Source of the DNA: Berberis thunbergii
Taxonomy: Eukaryota > Streptophyta > Magnoliopsida > Ranunculales > Berberidaceae
NCBI GenBank assembly: GCA_003290165.1
Contig: QNQO01000813.1
Coordinates: 310,001 to 374,000, forward strand
Direction of reading: 5' to 3'
Length of the DNA stretch: 64,000 nt
Shown here: piece after piece, positions 21,946 to 34,574 of the stretch
Position numbering within the stretch: position 1 is the first letter of the stretch
Layout: every line of letters starts with the position of its first letter
Notes under the pieces: generated by a model
Told to the model about the DNA's origin: nothing
Database searches by the model: none
Seen by the model: the letters and a program-made list of their open reading frames with translations, nothing else
Made by a program: the position numbers and the translations under genes

Positions 21946-23440
21946 ATGGTGACAACAAGGTCTCGCAGCAATGGAGATACTGTGGAACCCTCGAACCAGC
22001 AGAGCATCGCTCACTCCGGCGACACCACCACTGTGGGAAGAACCCTCTTGAACCCCGCACCGGCAGCAGCCACTGCGGACCCAATGGTTGATTTACTATC
22101 AACCCAGATGCAACAAATCACAGAAGCACTGGAGGCACTCAAATAGCGGAACCCTCCACCTACAGAAGAAGACAGCGAGAAGCGAAGAGCCTAGTCCTTA
22201 GTGAGCTTCAAATAATACGTTCAAAAAAGTCGTATTGCCCCAACAATTTCTCAATGGACCAAAGGTGGAGGAGCGGTCAACAGAGACCCAACGCCAAGAG
22301 TCGACAGACACGTGTCACACAAAAACCCAGATGTGTTGTTTAATCTCATGGTCCCTTCATTGATGGATCATATCATGGACGAACCACTGCCGAAGAAGTA
22401 CACACCACCGAAGCTGGAGTTTTACGATGAGACAGGAGACCCGTCCGATCACTTGCGCCACTTCCAACACGTTCTAGTACTCAAGGAATGGTATGATGTG
22501 TTAATGTGCTAATAATTCCCTTCTTGTCTGAAGACGTTAGCGCTGACTTGGTTCCACAACCTCCCTATGAAATCTCTCGATTCATTCCAGACATTGGCAA
22601 CAACGTTTCTCACACGCTTCGTGGGCAGCCAACGAATCAGGAAGGGTCCGCATTATCTGCTGACCGTAAAGCAAAAACAAAACGAAAAATTGAGGGAGTA
22701 CGTCACTCGTTTCAACAATGAGTTGACCCTCATCGACGGTTGTAGATATGACACCGTCGTCACAACTTTTACTTCGGATCTGAGAATAGGCAAGTTCTAC
22801 GACTTCCTTATTCTGGACCCTCAACCAATATGATTGACCTGCTTAGGGATGCCCAGAGATATATCATTCTAGATGAGATGTTGGCCTTCAAGAGGGAAGC
22901 GAAATCAGAAAAGAAACCCTCCTTCCTCAGGGATATAAAGAGGTGAAGAAGAAAAATGATGACGATGGGAACAAGAGAAAGCGTACTGACATCAAGACCA
23001 ACTCGAGCCACACAAGGCAGAACAATGCCTCTAATTATGTTGGGTTCAAATCTGTCACCCCTTTGAACATTTGTCTGTCTAACTTCCTTGATTCCATCAA
23101 GGATTGGGAAAAACTGAAATGGCCATCTGAGCAGTGAGAAGACCCCGCTCGGCGTGACAATAACAAATACTACATCTACCACAAGGAATGCTGATACGAT
23201 ACTGAGGATTGCAGAAACCTCAGCGGAGAAGTCAATTACTAGATCAGGAAAAACAAGCTTAAGAAATTCCTAAGATCGGACAAGACGCATGGCCAAGCAA
23301 GGGAAAGAGTAGACGTTGTCAAGGAGATTGAAAAAGAAGTTCCTGGCATCATTTATGCCCTCCACGAGGTCGGTCCCGAATGAAAACAATCTAATAGATC
23401 CTGTAAGAGGACACTGGCCGAGATGCGGACACCATCTCAG
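21946..23440 (+). pseudogene. Tat-2 gag polyprotein, broken
   Basis: It starts MVTTRSRSNGDTVEPSNQQS at 21946, closely like the Tat-1 start. Then come DPMVDLLSTQMQQITEALEA (ending in a TAG), DHLRHFQHVLVLKEW, a core block with FLTRFVGSQRIRKGPHYLL and a region of lysine/arginine repeats. The knuckle-like remnant DTEDCRNLSGEV has lost upstream metal ligands. Several stops and a frameshift near 22505 remove function. It adjoins the protease segment as in Tat-1. Confidence 0.8.
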
Positions 23441-23559
23441 TACAAGGACCGACAGGTGCAACATGCACGGGTTCACAACCCGATCCCACCACTGATGTTT
23501 ACGGAAAGAGATCTCCAGGTGTACATTCTCCTCAAAATGACGTCCTAGTCATCTCCGTC

Positions 23560-24030
23560 CTCATTGCTAAGTGGGAGGTAAAGAGGTCCTTGGTGGACAC
23601 ATGAAGCTCACTCAATGTCCTGTTTCTCAGCGCATACGACAACATGCAACTGCAGGAGAAATACTTAACCCCCACCACCCACCCCATGGTTGGATTCAGT
23701 AGAAAGAAGTGTTCTCCCATAGGGAAGATCAATCTAATGGTGGAGGCGAGATAGCCACAGTTGCGGAAGTACCGTGTCCAAGAATTTATGGTGGTTGATG
23801 TTTTGTCCACCTACAACATTATTCTGGGAAGGCCGTGGTTTCATCACATGGAGGAAGTAGTTTTCACTATCCACCAATGCATAAAATATATAGCCAACGA
23901 GGCCCAAGGAACAATCCAAGGAGATCAACCTGCGGCAAGAAACTACCTTTATGCAGTACTGAAACAACTTAATTGTTGCCAATTGCAGCTTGGGCCTGCA
24001 GAACCAACAAATAAGGCATCAGGCCTAGAC
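23560..24030 (+). pseudogene. Tat-2 aspartic protease segment with the same catalytic stop as Tat-1
   Basis: The frame reads SLVDT-stop-SSLNVLFLSAY (about 23589-23636), that is DTGSS with TGA at the glycine, exactly as in Tat-1. It continues MQLQEKYLTP, MVGFSRKK and EFMVVDVLSTYNIILGRPWF, ending near QGDQPAARNYLYAVLKQL. The flanking GFS-RKKCSP stretch is the uninterrupted counterpart of the Tat-1 site holding the hAT MITE. Confidence 0.82.
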
Positions 24031-25829
24031 AAAAAAGGAGAATCACTCTTCCAGACACATTCCAGAAATAAAATAGATTTTATTGATTGCAATGAAAGGT
24101 GTTACAAAGCTCAGAAGTTTATACACTGCTAGTTTCTAAGTCCGACTTAAGTATCTATCCGCTGAAACAAGCATAAACATTCGCGCTGTCAATCTGCCTC
24201 CAAAAGAGAAGGTGGTGAAAGTAGAATGTCTGAAAAAGAAGATAAAAGAGCGTGCTCAATTCGTCGCTTTGTAGAATCACCTCGCAGGATGATTTGAAGG
24301 TAGCAACACGAACATGAATTAAATAAGGCATATGAGGATAACCCTCAAGCGGGGCACGTATAGGGTATTATTGAGTTAGTGCCCCTGGAAAGAAGGTCAC
24401 ATGAATCAGAACTCCGTTCCACCAACCTGCTTTTTGGTTGTGGGGTCACGGGTGAGCCCAATAGATGCAGAGAGAACAACCGCTACAAACTAGCTGCAGG
24501 TATCTTTACCTAACAACAATAGCTGGTAGAAACTCGGGAGCCACGGAAGATGGAAGACAGACCTGTCCCTTGAGGAAGAGTCTGTACTTTTTCTTAGCAA
24601 TATAAGAAGACATTACAAGATCTCAGGAGATCAATCACATGTTCATTCCAGATCAGGTGACATCACATAACAACAAGTCTTATCAAGACTCATCGCCACA
24701 AATGTCAGATAATTCAAAGACTCTGTGAGGGAGATCTTCCTTCAGCCATTGGAAAACCCAAAGCATACCCTCTGGTAAGATGCATTTGATTAACATGCTC
24801 TATTATTCTCATTTCAGTGCTTGAACGCAGAATGACCAACCTATATATAGGCGTAATGGTTTACGAAGCAGCGTCAACCAACAATTACTTGAGCATTAAA
24901 TGTTGTACGAGAAATCGAAAAATGACAATTCCAATTGGAACTACATGAGTCTGCATAATTTAAATTAATGACCCTGCACGCAACCCCCATCAACTGGGGG
25001 GGGGGGGTTACCGATACTGAACCATCTCGCAATATGCGTTGTATACCTGGTATGTTGATTTACAAAGATTTTTCTAATTGGGCCCCCAATTAATGGGCCC
25101 AAGCCTATGCCCTGCCAGATCTGGCCCAGCACATGCAAAGGTGCAAACAACAAAGGCCTTCAACGCCCATGGAATAAGGAGCGCGCCTATAGAGTATTAT
25201 TAGTACATCCAAGACATCAACTCTATGTTTATTCCGTTGCTGATCATTAAAGCTGGTCAATCTATTACCAGTATGATCAATCGATCCGACTCTGGAATTA
25301 GACCACCTGACAAACTAAGTAAGTCAGGACACCCAAGTCAGACTTACACGCCAAAATCTCATTCTGACCAAAGCTTAGTCAGCTGGTCAATATATTATCA
25401 GTCCAATCAATCGATCCAACTCCGAAATCAGACTACCAGACAATCGAAAGTCTTGTCAAAGCTCTAGAAACTCGACTCAGATGACTCGCGAGGACTATTG
25501 TCCTATCATATACAATGGTGCACGTGTTGGGACCACAGTCTGACTAGTTCGCTAATAATAACAACATCAACTACTAGTTCAACATACAGCCAAACCGCTA
25601 GACAAAGGGTGAATTACACTCATCGATCTCTAAGAAAATTTTAACCAGAATTGCACGAATTATCACAGCACAAGGAGTCAAAACTCTCACCAGCAGATCA
25701 ATTATAGAGCTTCCTAGCCTAGCAAAGTCTGTCATCTGACAATTAATATCGAAATAAGACAAAACATGTAAAAGCTAGAAGAAAAAGCAAAGGAAAAATA
25801 AACATGTACAAAGTACTATTCATTTGCAA
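24031..25829. other. Tat-2 non-coding region where pol would be expected
   Basis: It corresponds to 12386-15700 of Tat-1 but is shorter, with at most a partial copy of the tandem unit (GCTTAGTCAGCTGGTCAAT and related TGGTCAAT blocks at about 25250-25400 form two degenerate units). A run of ten or more G occurs near 24999. No pol motif is visible. Confidence 0.65.
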
Positions 25830-27826
25830 GCCGAAATTAATATACAAGATTCACCCCTATTCAGGAGAAGAGTCAGATACAACAAAATCGAACTTTGTAG
25901 GGGAAGAAGCAGGAGACACATATGTACGCGTTGCCTCTCGATCACCCTCATCAGGGTCACCTTCTACTTCAAACAAATCGAAGGCCACACCCCAAAGTCC
26001 GCGTATGCATATCCCAGTTGGGATACTCTTCTTTTATCAGATGCAATAGCTCTAGCCTTCCATGCACAACTCTACAAGCCCTTGCTCCAACCTCTCTAGT
26101 TTGCCCGACAACATGTCAGTCTTGGACTGCTCAGCACTCGGCCTATCATTAAAAATACTTAGCTCATTCTGTGTCAGAAGGAGCTGCTTTTCAGTGGTTG
26201 TGCACACTATTGGCATTAAAATCAACGTTAGCCTCCAAATGTTGATATTGGATTGTCCATTCGGATTCCTTATTGATCTTCTCAGCGTGCAGAGCCTTGT
26301 TTCAGGCATGACATCCCCAACACGGCCATTTGATTCAGGTATGACATCCCAAACACAACACGTTTATGCCCTTTATCCATACGCTCTCCCACTGGCTCCG
26401 AAACACAGATTGCCAGCCAGTCATTCCACCTGTTAATATGCTTCCTCAAAGGGTAAGAAATTTCAACCTCTTGATGCCAAGCTTGGTTGTTCATCCTTAC
26501 TACATTTGGAGCAAACAGACTGTCTTCACTGCATCAGGGACCTCATCTACAACTCTCCCTTTGCCTACAACAATTGACTCTATTTCACGTGCCTATTTAG
26601 CCTTGGTCGACAAAAAAGAGGGAGTCGATTTATTCTTTGGACCCATCCTCAATTCATTGTGGGGGCGGGAACGAGATGGAGGACATGATCCACAGAAAGG
26701 CGAATCTCAAAGTCCTTTATTGAAAAGGGATTACCGGACGAAGCATCAACGCCCGCCTGCAACAACATTTTGTTTAGAAACTTTGCATGCTTAGTATTCA
26801 ATTTGGTTACATACTATCTGCCCACCATTTGCAGATACTTTCTCTCCAAGTCAGGAAGGGAAATAGGGGGCTTGGTTAGACACCCCTTGCAAGCAACATT
26901 CTCATCAGGCACCGATCTGACAACATCACGTCCCTCGGACGAGGCCAAGCACCTGCGGATAGGTCTAGGCAAAGCACGAGACCTCTTCCAGCGCCTCATC
27001 TATTTCTTCCTTCCTTGAAAGGCTTGGAACCTTAATTTTGGGAAGTTTCTTCTTCCTCGAATGAAACACACCTTTGGGTTTTGGCTTATTTACCCGAAAA
27101 AGAGTAGGAGCCACATGTCAATGGGCCCACAGTCCGCTACGCTCGACATTAGAAGACTCAATGCCATCCTCTATCGACACAAGGCATGTCACGAAACACA
27201 TTCAGAGTTGTTTTATCCTCAGCAGAAAGTGGTGAAGTTGGAACCTAGGAAAAACACAAAAATCAATCTAATATGCAGTTAACACAAGCAAGTCTAGAAA
27301 AAGAGTTGAACTTACTTAGTTGTTTGAATTCACGCTCAACCAAACGACCAACAAGCTCAAAGTATGTGGAGTCTGCAAGAGCCATGAAAAAAAATTATGT
27401 CAGGGTTTAAAACCGTTAGGTAGATTGCCAAAGCAGTCCGACAACGTCAGCATGCACAACGTGCTCATTTATTCGATGGGGAGTAAGCAGTTGGATCGCC
27501 CTTAGCGTCTATAGCCTAATCATAATGACAATCACAGTCCTATACCCATTTAACACCAATTGGGCGGGTGCAATGCCAAGGTATGTCAGGAACTCCCAAA
27601 TCTCCTCGATAACACCCGATTGAAGCACACCTCGTTGAAGACAGATAAACCCCTCAGGAAGGGACAATGGCGTCAGATCGGTGCCCAGAGTGAAGAGAAC
27701 CAGATCATCAAGAATCATGTATGTTTTACGAAGGACCTCCATATCCAATTAGGAGAGCAACATTTCTTCAAAGAATTTGCGGTCCCTAGCGAACAGTTTA
27801 TAAAAAAACTGATTTCGGTCCGCCAT
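25830..27826 (-). pseudogene. Tat-2 antisense gene (Transposase_28-like head plus coiled coil), decayed
   Basis: It begins on the minus strand at 27826 with MADRNQFFYKLFARDRKFFE, a stop, then MEVLRKTYMILDDLVLFTLG and LPEGFICLQRGVLQSGVIEE with LGIAPAQLVLNGYR (27509-27748). This is the pattern of the plant gypsy-associated Transposase_28-like domain (xxRYGIPxDxxL...P..GxxxxYxxxLxxGxxxP). Further on it carries a segment starting ISLPDLERKYLQMV and a coiled-coil tail (KQLLLTQNELSIFNDR; DMLSGKLERLEQGLVE; about 26052-26240). Many stops interrupt it. It matches the Tat-1 antisense gene block for block. Confidence 0.68.
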
Positions 27827-28121
27827 GAAAATAATACAAGCTTTCGATTACGAAGGTTAAGCAAAGTCAAAAGCACATAATGCGATATGACAAAACAGAG
27901 TCTATGAGACCGAAAGAGTAATGAGGCTACGCTCCACAGAGAGAGAATCTATATAGAAAACAAAACTCCCACATTTATTTCTTTCGATCTGACGCACGCC
28001 TAATTAATGAAACTCGTCGCTCGAGGAAACAACTTAGACTCAACCATCATGACTGCATAGTTGCTTTATTTAAATGACTCGGTGGACCGATAAGATGGCC
28101 CACCAACTCGGAAGGAGTAAC

Positions 28122-28821
28122 TAATGGTACTTCAAAACGTCAACTGGTCAGCACCGAAGACGTGTCATGATAATCATGCCAACAAAACAAAGCAAGCCCG
28201 ATTACATGCTCAATCCAGTGAGGCCCAGACAACATTAACATCACTATTGGTAGATTTCAGAACGTTGGACCCTAATTGTAGCGCCTAATAAGCCCATACG
28301 TCACGTGATCAAGCCCAATACTCGTAAACCCTGATAAGGCAAGAGTAAGCCCTGCTAAGGCAAGTATATGGGGATTGACCCAATACAAGCATGCCAGTTG
28401 TACATCGGTTCCGACTAGGAAACAAATACTAGAGTATAAGTCGGGCAAGGGAACTTCCTTGTACAAACAACACTCGGAAATGGAACCTTTTTCGCAGATC
28501 TAGGAGCACAAGTCGTATAGAGAAACTATCCCACATGGACAGTTCCCAACTATGAAAGGATCTCCAGCAAGATCTTTTTTCCTAAACTACGCCACCGAAG
28601 GCATAGCCGAACAAAGACTCTCACACTATAAAAGGGAGATAAGGTCGATGAACTAAGGTACGGTACAAAAACTCAATTTACAACTTTAAGCCTCTTCTAA
28701 GCCTTATCTAACTTAAGCATCAGAGTGCGATTGGCCGCCACACGGTAGTCTTTGGCTCACACATGCTACTTGTGCAGGTTTAGGCAGAGGCTGAGCAAGA
28801 GAGCATGAATTGACTACATCA
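28122..28821 (+). repeat. Tat-2 3' LTR
   Basis: It ends TTGACTACATCA just before the duplicated GTTAG. The preceding AACTCGGAAGGAGTAAC is the likely polypurine tract, equivalent to AACTTGGGGAGAGCAGC before the Tat-1 3' LTR. A GTAAGCCCTGATAAGGCAAG block is locally duplicated near 28330. Confidence 0.85.
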
Positions 28822-28826
28822 GTTAG

Positions 28827-31800
28827 TAACCCAGGAAAATTTATAGATTTGAATTTCATCTACTATTTTCAAAGTCGATCTATAAATTTTGGAAATTTTC
28901 AACAATGCATTGTTTTGGCAAACTTGAATTATTGTCGAGTATTTGGTTTTACGCTCTGTTTTTGAAGCCATTAATCATTATCCTATGATATAATTTTCAG
29001 GGTTTGTGCAAAAGGAAGCTTGGAGAAGAGCTTTGGTGAACTTAGTGAACTATGGAAGACACTTGGATTATAATTATGATATTTTGTGTTTTCTTTGAGT
29101 GATTGGGAGAACTTAAATTTGTACCATTAAGTTGTAATAAATAAAACTTGGTTCAAGATGCAACCAAAAGCAAAGTGTGGTACCTCTCTCAACCCACTTC
29201 GAATCTCTTGCAAGAAGTGTTTTTGGAATTTTTTTTGTGTTCAATTTTTTGCAAGATATCGAACCGTGCTAAACTATTTAAGAGTGGACTTGGCTATTTG
29301 CAATTGAGTGGGACTTGATCACCGACCTAATCACTCTAATTCATGTTCTCACTTGGCCAAATTTAATAAAATGAACTTTGATAACTAGAGCCAATTAGAA
29401 CGGTGTGCATAGACCTCAGAAAAGGAATAGACTGTGATTGATCACTTTCGAAGTAAGGCTGCTTTGTTGCCAGTTGGTCAGTGCCGGTAAAGACGATTGT
29501 GACGACACTTCCATTTATGGCATTTTCGCATAGAGAGTGGTGTTTAAACGAGGTTTCTCACAAGTCTAACCTTATTTTGATTAGGAACACGGGGGTTCTT
29601 GAAAGTATTTAAGTTGTAGCTAAAATTCATAAGAAATCCATGGATCTTAAATACGCCCTTCAAAGGCTTAGCCAATTCTAGTACACCAAACAAAATAAAA
29701 ACTGGCTAAAATGCATTTATGCCTAGTGTGGTGGTCTAAGGAGTTTTTACGTAATAAACTACCCCTTACTTACAAGACATATGGAAAAATTTAACTAGGG
29801 TGAGAATTGATTTTGCCCAATCTAATTGAGGTGGAGAATTGATCATATCATCTTAGGTTGCATAAGATTTTAGTCATTTAAAAAAAATCCAATCCAAATT
29901 GATTCAAGTTCAGTTCAAAGAGTTTCTCTTGTGTTAGGAGCCATATAGTTATGGATTTTCACTGGGAAGAACATGACAATGCCATTACTTTTCCTTAGTA
30001 AACCAAGATCAACCCTTAGAATCAAGTTTTGATCATACCAATCATTTTTCACAAAATGGATATGGAAACCAATCACCTTAGAATCAACACCAACCCAATT
30101 GAGGTTATGAACCTCTTACGCCCATACCATCCTTTGATCCTCAATATGTGCATAACAATGATAATTACCTTAATGGTCTTACAATGCCTTCGGTAGAGAC
30201 CAACCCATACCACATCATGCAAAATATGCAATCATCATCATCTTCATATTCATTTAGCTCATGGGAAAAAACTAACATTTCACCCTCATTCCAAGAGAGC
30301 CTAGATCAATATATGAAATCCTTAAGTCAGTCTATACGAGAGATAAAGTAACATCAGTATGCCACTGACAAACTTTTAGCTGAGATTTGAGATTTAAAAC
30401 TTCAAAATGATGCATTGATGAATGTTTGGGATGAATGTGAAGAAATTTTTTTTAGAGGAGAGTGAGAGATCTGATGAAATGAGCCACATTGATATATTTA
30501 TATCAACCCCTCAAACTCCCCAATTAGAACAAAATGATTGGATGAAACATGTGAGACAATGTGATGGAGAAGGATTGTGGATGAATCATCAGATTTGTGT
30601 TCAAAAGGATAACATTGATAAACATTGTGAACTTGTACGATTCTCTAATCATTCCTTAGCTGACTCCGTGTTTACTGATGGTATTGTGTCACCTATTATT
30701 GATCATACATACACTTTAGAGGTTGACACAAAAGAAGAACCAATTAAGCTACCATGGGGTGATATTCTTCTTTTGACCATTGTTGGAATATCCATGTCCA
30801 ATACAAAGGTGGAACCTGATAATTTTGTTAACGATCTCCCTCGTATTAAGAAGCTCCCCGAGGTTAGACTTGAATTACATATTCCAAAAACTTGGAGGAT
30901 TATTTTAGGAAATGTGAAATAAATTGTGATGAACTTAAAGAGGTCAGTGACCTATCCATACCTAACCCATGGTCTCTCATAGAATACCAAATTGATTTTA
31001 CTCCTTTTGACAAATTGATTTTACTCCTTTTGACAAATTGAACTTGTATAATTCTTTTGAGATAACATTTTCTAAGCAAAAATTAGAATTTCATCTTGAA
31101 AGGTTTCATTGGATTCACTTGTGGGGCATGTCAAATCAATTGCAATTTATTTTTCCATATACATATGTTTGGTATGATTCACAAAATTTTAAGTTGTTAT
31201 TATATGATTTATTGTTAGACTAAGATTTTAGTGTACATATTAGGTCAACTGAATTTTAAAAAAAAATTTAAAAATTCTTTGAGTTAAAAAAAAAATCACT
31301 TGACTATGATTTGATTGGAGCCTACTTTTGGATCTTAACAGAAGTCATTTGAGCATTTATTATTGTCTCATTCATTTCTACTTATTATTGTCTCTCTTTT
31401 ATTCATGTTCGAACCACGACATTGATGACAATGTATGATTTAGGTTTGAGGGGAGAAGTTTCAAAACTTATGTCTCATTCGAAAATGGGTTGTCCAATTT
31501 ATTGAGTCAATTAAAAAAAATGTTTTTCGGTTATTTGTAACCCAAGTATTTATCCATGACGAGATTAGTTTCCGTAAATCTAGTTTCAAACGCTTCGAAG
31601 TGTAGGATTTGAAACATTGAAAGTTAACAGTTTGTCAATATTAGACAATAGTTTCTACTACTAATAAGCTAAGCGTTTTCTAAGAGTTTGCATTGAGAGT
31701 TGTGGTTTAGCTTCGATGTTTTTGTTTAAAGTTGAAAAAGTGGATTAGTATCTGGTGAATATGAGAATAATAGTGGAGACTTGAACCCCGCGAGATTTCT

Positions 31801-33178
31801 AACCTTTCTCATTTTTGAGGATTATAAACTAATTCTGAATTTGTTAAGTCCTACATTATCTTGTTGCACGATCTCTATAATTATTTCTTATTGTCAAAAA
31901 TTGAGAATATAACATCAAAGTTGAATCATACCACTACAATACATTTTGAAATTCACTCAAGGCATAGAAATCATGTTATTCTTGGTAAATGAAGAAAAAT
32001 CATTATTTGCCTAGATTGAGCATTTTGACCTACCAATGTATTGTTTACCCTTGGAGCTATTTTGAAGCACGCCATTTTGACTGTTTTGTTATTAACTCAC
32101 TATCGATAACCCCAAAATAACCCTATTATGTTTTCATGACTGGTGTTTTTGAGAAAGGTTGGAGATGAATGATTAAATAAGGTTTTATCACCATCAAAGG
32201 ATAGGTATATACCTATTAGTAGCCAAACGAATAAAAAGAGCCTCACATTCCATTACGATTTTGTAAAAGGCTACAAAAAAGTAGCCATTGTTTTTCATAT
32301 CAACAAAGATGTAAAACTCTTTCACAGAAAATGAGTTAAGCCTATCCATGGCGTTCAACACTTATATAAGACCTTTGACCTCATTGAAAGTACTTTTGTT
32401 TTTTTAACCTTCATTGTTACCATTTCTTAAGCCACGTTACAACCTAGTCAAAATCTTATCTGATCCTTAGAAAAATATGACTGGAGTGTGGATGGTGAAT
32501 TAATAACTATTGTGGAGAATGAATCAACATTCTCAGTGGATGATATTCTTTCTTGATATCATATTTATTGTATTCTCGAATTTAGATATTTTGTCTTGTA
32601 TGTGAACTATCTGTTATTCATTTTTTCATCTTATTCACTTACATTTGAGAGAAAATAGCCAAATCAGTGAGTGATTTCATTATGAGTGATTATATACCTT
32701 GTGAGATTCGAAGTTGAAGCGAATTTTCTAGAATGTGATCCAGAAATATGTCCATTTTTTAAACTGAAATTTGCAACAAAGAAGATGATCAAATTCTTAA
32801 TATAAACTTGAATGAATAAATCATATTTCTTTTGAACAATTCTTACTTAAGTTACTTATTGACTTAATACTAATTGATAAGTCGTCGGAATACATTTCTT
32901 AAGGCTTACGCATTCAAGTAGGAACTCTTTGAGGTTAAATAAGGAAAGAGTTATTTTTTACTAAATTTTTTGAGTTCGAGTCCCGGGTATCACTAATGTT
33001 TGTGGGTATCATTTCTGGAAACCCTCATGATACTGCAACTCGTCCACTAGGGGAAACATAGAGATTTAAATGCTTGCTGCATATGCTAAATGTAATTATG
33101 ATTCCTACGAATGTGAGTTAGGTTTTAGTTTTTATTTTTTTTGCTCGAGGACTAGCAAAATGTAGGTTTGAGGGAATT
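28827..33178 (+). other. Ath-1 internal region, right part
   Basis: It is mostly AT-rich with no retrotransposon enzyme motif. Two open blocks are noted separately. A 27-bp direct repeat TTTTACTCCTTTTGACAAATTGA occurs at about 31000 and 31019. The region ends with a purine-rich stretch GTAGGTTTGAGGGAATT, the likely polypurine tract, at about 33162-33178. The 31230-33150 part holds only short frames. Confidence 0.6.
30148..30922 (+). pseudogene. Ath-1 internal open blocks of unknown function
   Basis: Two blocks lie close together: 30148-30351 (67 codons, N/S-rich, with SSSSSYSFSSWEKTN and a short helix DQYMKSLSQSIREIK) and 30422-30922 (166 codons, with QLEQNDWMKHVRQCDGEG, VDTKEEPIKLPWGDILL and KKLPEVRLELHIPK). 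They are separated by stops in a 70-base gap and may be one former ORF starting further upstream (reading continues from about 29950). No known domain is recognised. Similar low-complexity ORFs occur in non-autonomous Athila-like elements, but I cannot name this one. Confidence 0.4.
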
Positions 33179-34569
33179 TGATAAGCATATAAATGAGACA
33201 TTTTATGCCCCTAAATATACAATTGCTAAGTCCAATTATCTATAAAATATTTCATTACATGTATAGTGTATTTTGTAAAAGTTCAATTACTATTCTCAAA
33301 TCATACACAAAGTGGCACAATAAGACTAAGATCAACAACGAGAAAAACCCATTGGAATTTCACATATGCATTGTCCAAGATCAAAGATTTTCTAGCCTAA
33401 TGACTCACGAAGTCAAACCCACAAAGTATCATCATCTACAGATCTCGAGGAAATCAACTTGAAGATTTGGACATCGACGTGGAAACTTTATCATAGCCAA
33501 AGAATCTCTACAAACTCAACTATCAATTCTCACATTTGCATTTCATCACTTTTACACTCTACTTTATTTAACTTTTACACTATTCCATATTTTTACTCCA
33601 TCCTTTTACACTCCACCCATTTCACTCCAACACTCTTCATTATTTCACTCTTAACACTCTAACACTCCACCTTCCACCTCATTATTTCTACACATAAGTC
33701 TCACCATTCTTCACCTATAAATACCCCACAGATGATCACATTTTGAAGAACACACTTGGGAGAACACTTTGAAACACTTTGGAGAAAGAAATAACTGAAG
33801 TAGTTGTAGTTTAGATGGAAATAAATGAAGTTTGGCCTAGAACTTACAATGTTTGACTAACATCCCACCTCAGGGTGTGGGTGAGCCTATGGGAGGATAG
33901 CTCCAAGAAGGCTCTTTTAGATTAATTTATTTCCATTTTCATGTTGTAGAAAAACTTGTTTAGTTAGATTAGTTTTGTAGTTTGGTTATGTCATGAACTT
34001 ATGAGGTAAGTTAGATGTTTTGTATTTCATTATATGAATTCAACTCATAGTTTCTTCTTCTACTTCTTAAGCTTAATATTAGATAAGTTTTTATACTTGC
34101 AATTTCTCTAATAAGCTTCTTACAATGTTTATATATTATTAGTCTAAGTTTTATTGTAATTTGCTTGATATTTGGTGTTTCATTTATGTATCGATTCCTT
34201 GTATGGTTACTAAAGTTACTTAAGCTTGAAATAAATTTGCTCATAATACCGTATTTTTCATACTAAGGTGAGATGAAAATTTACATTAGGATGCGTTAAT
34301 AAATTTGAAAAAGATTAATTTAAGAGTGGCCTAATGGTGCCATCTACTCATGATGGTAAATTCAAAGCCACAACTCTCACATTTATGTTTTATTTTGCAT
34401 TTTTATTTCAAACATTTCCTAATCACTTTCAAATTAGGTTAAGTTTCAAAAGAGATTTAAAAATTAATTTTTTGAATTTTATAGCTCTCATGGTTGGATT
34501 TGACCCATACTTGCCATTATCTAACTCAATAGATAATCATGTACTTCCGGTAAGATTTGAGATTGATCA
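33179..34569 (+). repeat. Ath-1 3' LTR
   Basis: It begins TGATAAGCATATAAATGAGA and ends GAGATTGATCA, followed by the target duplication CTCTA. It lacks both insertions found in the 5' LTR and so serves as the empty-site reference. A TATA-like CACCTATAAATACCCCACA is present in both LTRs (33712 and 19510) and may be the element's promoter. Confidence 0.9.
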
Positions 34570-34574
34570 CTCTA

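Larger units (their letters stand above)
21216..28821 (+). mobile_element. Tat-2: inner Tat-like LTR retrotransposon (pol-less), inserted in Ath-1
   Basis: LTRs at 21216-21869 and about 28122-28821 share long blocks (CCCGATT(G/A)(T/C)ATGCTCAATCC, GGCCGCCACAC, GACTACATCA). A perfect 5-bp duplication GTTAG lies at 21211-21215 and 28822-28826. Contents run gag, protease remnant, non-coding region, antisense coding region, 3' LTR, the same plan as Tat-1. No RT, RNase H or integrase is visible. The first bases of the 3' LTR have changed (TAATGGTACTTC for TGATGATACATC), so that border is approximate. Confidence 0.9.
17419..34569 (+). mobile_element. Ath-1: Athila-like LTR retrotransposon, non-autonomous, inserted in Tat-1
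   Basis: The LTRs begin TGAAAAGCATATAAATGAGA (17419) and TGATAAGCATATAAATGAGA (33179) and end ATCGATCA (20618) and GATTGATCA (34569). A perfect 5-bp target duplication CTCTA lies at 17414-17418 and 34570-34574. A primer-binding site like that of Athila elements follows the 5' LTR. The internal region (with Tat-2 removed) is only about 5 kb and contains no recognisable gag, protease, RT or integrase, so it is of the large non-autonomous (LARD-like) type. It carries three later insertions: a MITE and a probable solo LTR in its 5' LTR, and Tat-2 in the internal region. Confidence 0.88.
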
